A stretch of 16,252 bases of DNA from assembly GCA_905372875.1 (NCBI GenBank), contig CAJPQU010000027.1:1-16252 (forward strand), read 5' to 3'. Each line of letters starts with the position of its first letter. Position 1 is the stretch's first letter. Below the pieces are notes generated by a model, which saw only the letters and a list, made by a program, of their open reading frames with translations, ran no database searches and was not told where the DNA came from. The position numbers and the translations under genes were made by a program. Shown piece after piece: positions 15,001 through 16,252 of the stretch. The DNA comes from an uncultured Schwartzia sp. Lineage in GTDB: Bacteria > Bacillota > Negativicutes > Selenomonadales > Selenomonadaceae.

Positions 15001-16252
15001 ACAAGGCGGCCAATGTCGAGCCGTCGCCCGGCAATTACAAGTTCACGAAGGACACGACGATTCGCAGAAGCTCCTATGACGGCATCATCGCAGCAACAAC
15101 CTATCCAAAACAGCCGCTCAATGTCGATGCAAGGGAGCATAAGCTGACCTTGATCGGCGACGGCAGCAACTTCATTCTCGGTGTGGATAACAACAGCAAG
15201 GATGGCATAAAGATCACGGCGGATACGCTGAAGATTGACGTGAAGAGCAGCGACGGCCGTGCTTTTGGCATACGCAATAATCAGGACGGCTCTGTCGTTA
15301 CGATCAAGGGCGACCTCGATATCAAGGCGCAGAGCAGCCAGACTGCGCAGGGTCTCGTCACGAGCCGGGGCGCAGCGATTGAAGCGGATGGACTGCATGT
15401 AGGGCTGAACAAGGATTCGGCGGACGGCGCCTGGGCCATCAGCAACAGCAATGGCAAGGTCACAGTCAACAGCGACGGCAGCCATGAGGTGGTCATCAAC
15501 GGCAATGTCCAGACGGGTGAGGAGGGAAATACCAATATCTCGCTGACAACGGGGCAGTCTGTCCTGAACGGCGTCATTCAAAAAGTGGCGCCGAGCGGCG
15601 GTGAAGATGAAGACGAGGAGGAATACGGCGGCTTCAGTTTGCCTCTGCGCAGCCCCGCACAGAACGGCGCAGCAAAAGGCAATGCGCTGACATTGCAGAA
15701 TGGCGCAGTTTGGACGAATGAGGACTACAACACGCAGAAGAGTGCGCTCATTGCGGCAAAGTTCACTGGCAGCCAACTGTTTTCCCTTAAGGGCGGCGAT
15801 GACGCTGCCCATGCGGGGGCGATCTTCCAGAGAGACAGCAAGGACATCACGATTGACAACTACAGCGGCCATACGCGTGTATTCTATGCGCATGACGCTG
15901 CAGCGCCGACGACGATAAAGGGCGGCGCCCTGAAGATCGGCAGGGCGTCTGCGGACAGCAGCATTACGCTGACGACGGACAACAGCGGCCTGAACACGGA
16001 GGCCGCATCGGGCGCCGATAAGAAGCTGGTGGACGATACGCTCAATGCGCTCGCCAACAAGCTCTGGTATACGGCCTATACGACGGGCGAAAGAAACCTC
16101 TCCGGCAAGGCAGAGATCGCCGAAGGCCTAACCGCTTCTGCTGCCAGCAAGCGCATGGAGAATATCACATTCGATATGGCGAGCGGACAAGGCAGCTATA
16201 CACCGGCCCCGCCAACCCCTCCGACCCCGCCGAGCGGGGAGCAGACGAAGAC
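12027..16252 (+). CDS. Giant secreted repeat-containing surface protein, 3' end beyond window
   Basis: Open without a stop for 1408 codons to the window edge. The ATG at 12027 has GGAG (12018-12021) 5 nt upstream. Residues 1-29 are a signal peptide (RHRSR, hydrophobic core, cleavage VASA/AN). Residues about 31-445 form a globular domain with recurring short strands such as DEYIYMTGYD, DGFLMQYDIQDDGSLKFG and LNIAKIDQNTGRILG, reminiscent of beta-propeller blades; it holds the only three cysteines (174, 277, 314). From about 450 onward the sequence is Gly/Asn/Thr/Asp-rich with many short GDLDIKA-like strands, as in beta-helical autotransporter passengers. Pro-rich linkers at 967-971 and 1393-1402 punctuate a module of about 431 residues, and an acidic tract EDEDEEE lies near residue 1195. 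A C-terminal beta-barrel or other anchor would be downstream and is not visible. The adhesin role is inferred from architecture only. Confidence 0.82.
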   Translation, partial: MRSHFNGRHRSRLTLLVLGGLFYSSVASAANLVSTIPSDYGNSEMGTVTGSRVTTQVDADPQVGVLKNLNRDPASFGFHQKGRSMLLLRQYTYSTTELEGTKLIDPNSAGAAASMASGKTTAVPNMHAAAASDEYIYMTGYDLGQIGVVHQSGNRLMENKTAVVNLKNDIKQYCGYNFTETFENLDEDEHGVTGKTYTGDPAKAVVHGEALLVEGRRLYVAASVNPLGGYDPYDDGFLMQYDIQDDGSLKFGSYTRISRNIDQGRLNKFNDHILISCIGGYQHYNGTGNTHYTALNIAKIDQNTGRILGTEQRCASIPEHVKGTGEDMRDLKILPNGTAYVMTYNLSPSGSQINAHVYQTTMSNLMSEHPDDWTEIAVAHEQEGWFGKLNAEYYTKRLWLELGDTLQAYTDGDDAAKHIWQAKDFSENKAFSRFNKITMIEPDWVYGNTASVVMTLPAELGGTTTAAALNENAVWKDNAVYTDTVTTRQSWDGDTVVSIGKDKLGDKSTNVLAAISATGGKRLNISAKNNLLQLQVENTVGNPTGIYARGTDLTVSAAKGINILTRGLDGGNTLTNAVQLDAMKDKAAQLTINGPLSISMTGGLGGNGVAIQKSDRQGEKSYEASVASGIRINGNLKIAGAHTNEWGIPLNRENVFSRFNNAGILTQVEKSNVTVNGDVDMTVYGNGVTTNAKDSSVRIAGGGSIQVPAAMKYSYYALAAYQGAISMNMGDDGTKPGNGKKINEIADVKLDGDLFALPTGRLDVALMTDKSYLHGLVDNGGTANLYLQNGAQWLNEGRNARYYQDDEDMGAGTMAAVKTRAGGTVGKFYNAQSRVTNFVGGATEAQRGIIYQKSINPLMIENYSGHTAAVYTHDAAAPTSFRGGDIVINKATGTENVFTLFTDGAGVTTGNQSAVLNALANKLTYKSFAENKLLGKLSIGESLTTSSISGQITFGNEKGSYTGGTTPPPPPIGEQTKTEFTSQLTQKEVAEYKAANVEPSPGNYKFTKDTTIRRSSYDGIIAATTYPKQPLNVDAREHKLTLIGDGSNFILGVDNNSKDGIKITADTLKIDVKSSDGRAFGIRNNQDGSVVTIKGDLDIKAQSSQTAQGLVTSRGAAIEADGLHVGLNKDSADGAWAISNSNGKVTVNSDGSHEVVINGNVQTGEEGNTNISLTTGQSVLNGVIQKVAPSGGEDEDEEEYGGFSLPLRSPAQNGAAKGNALTLQNGAVWTNEDYNTQKSALIAAKFTGSQLFSLKGGDDAAHAGAIFQRDSKDITIDNYSGHTRVFYAHDAAAPTTIKGGALKIGRASADSSITLTTDNSGLNTEAASGADKKLVDDTLNALANKLWYTAYTTGERNLSGKAEIAEGLTASAASKRMENITFDMASGQGSYTPAPPTPPTPPSGEQTK
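14379..14959 (+). repeat. Passenger repeat module, copy 1 (C-terminal part)
   Basis: Encodes LQNGAQWLNE, ENYSGHTAAVYTHDAAAPT, LNALANKL, a KLSIGESLT strand, then GSYTGG, a Pro-rich linker and GEQTKT. The same ordered landmarks recur about 1.25-1.31 kb downstream. Divergence is considerable, with indels, but the stretch ACTACAGCGGCCATACG is conserved at DNA level. Confidence 0.75.
15687..16252 (+). repeat. Passenger repeat module, copy 2 (truncated by window)
   Basis: Encodes LQNGAVWTNE, DNYSGHTRVFYAHDAAAPT, LNALANKL, KAEIAEGLT, GSYTPA, a Pro-rich linker and GEQTKT at the very edge. The GEQTKT codons start at 14943 and 16236, a period of 1293 nt (431 codons). The window ends as a third module would begin. 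Confidence 0.75.

Noticed and set aside
14862..15893. Minus-strand open frame of 343 codons opposite the passenger repeats
   Set aside because: Same codon-aligned shadow effect as the larger one; no family features and no initiation signal.
14943..16252. CRISPR-like or tandem DNA repeat
   Set aside because: The repeat is a long diverged protein module inside a gene, without short identical repeats and spacers.

Overview
The window is a GC-rich stretch of a bacterial chromosome. The gene content is Firmicutes-like: a birA-coaX-dusB run, an M18 aminopeptidase, an SstT transporter, an S55 (SpoIVB-type) serine protease, strong purine-rich ribosome binding sites, and TTG or GTG starts. A very large secreted, repeat-built surface protein closes the window. 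That mix fits a Negativicutes-type organism (Selenomonadales/Veillonellales relatives), but this is an inference from gene content, not proof.

Layout. Positions 1-2444 hold a tight plus-strand cofactor/tRNA operon: the 3' part of birA (biotin-protein ligase), coaX (type III pantothenate kinase) and dusB (tRNA-dihydrouridine synthase), with a 4-nt coaX/dusB overlap. A plus-strand M18 aminopeptidase follows and ends in a strong bidirectional terminator. On the minus strand come a YoeB-type toxin with a RelB/DinJ-type antitoxin, which have their own promoter and palindromic operator, and then sstT (Na+/serine-threonine symporter). Divergent from sstT is a plus-strand pair: a short thioredoxin-reductase-like flavoprotein and a Crp/Fnr-family regulator. 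A Crp-like half-site palindrome lies in the shared promoter region. A minus-strand HAD phosphatase faces this pair. Next is a two-gene plus-strand unit: a small membrane-anchored barrel-sandwich protein and a secreted S55-domain protease, ended by a terminator.

The most unusual part is 11531-16252. A clear cobalamin riboswitch aptamer is followed by about 360 nt of leader. The leader is full of mutually exclusive complementary words, some ending in U-runs, and has a strong ribosome binding site set before an ATG-TAA start-stop pair. The first long open frame behind it is not a cobalamin gene. It is a giant exported protein of at least 1408 residues, open to the window edge, with a signal peptide, a roughly 410-residue N-terminal domain with propeller-like character, and a repetitive passenger with Pro-rich linkers in a module of about 431 residues. 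Its codon use differs sharply from its neighbours.

How the parts fit together: the first block is housekeeping cofactor and tRNA metabolism, the middle is a redox/transport/regulatory patch with a small toxin-antitoxin insertion, and the right end is cell-envelope biology under likely vitamin B12 control.
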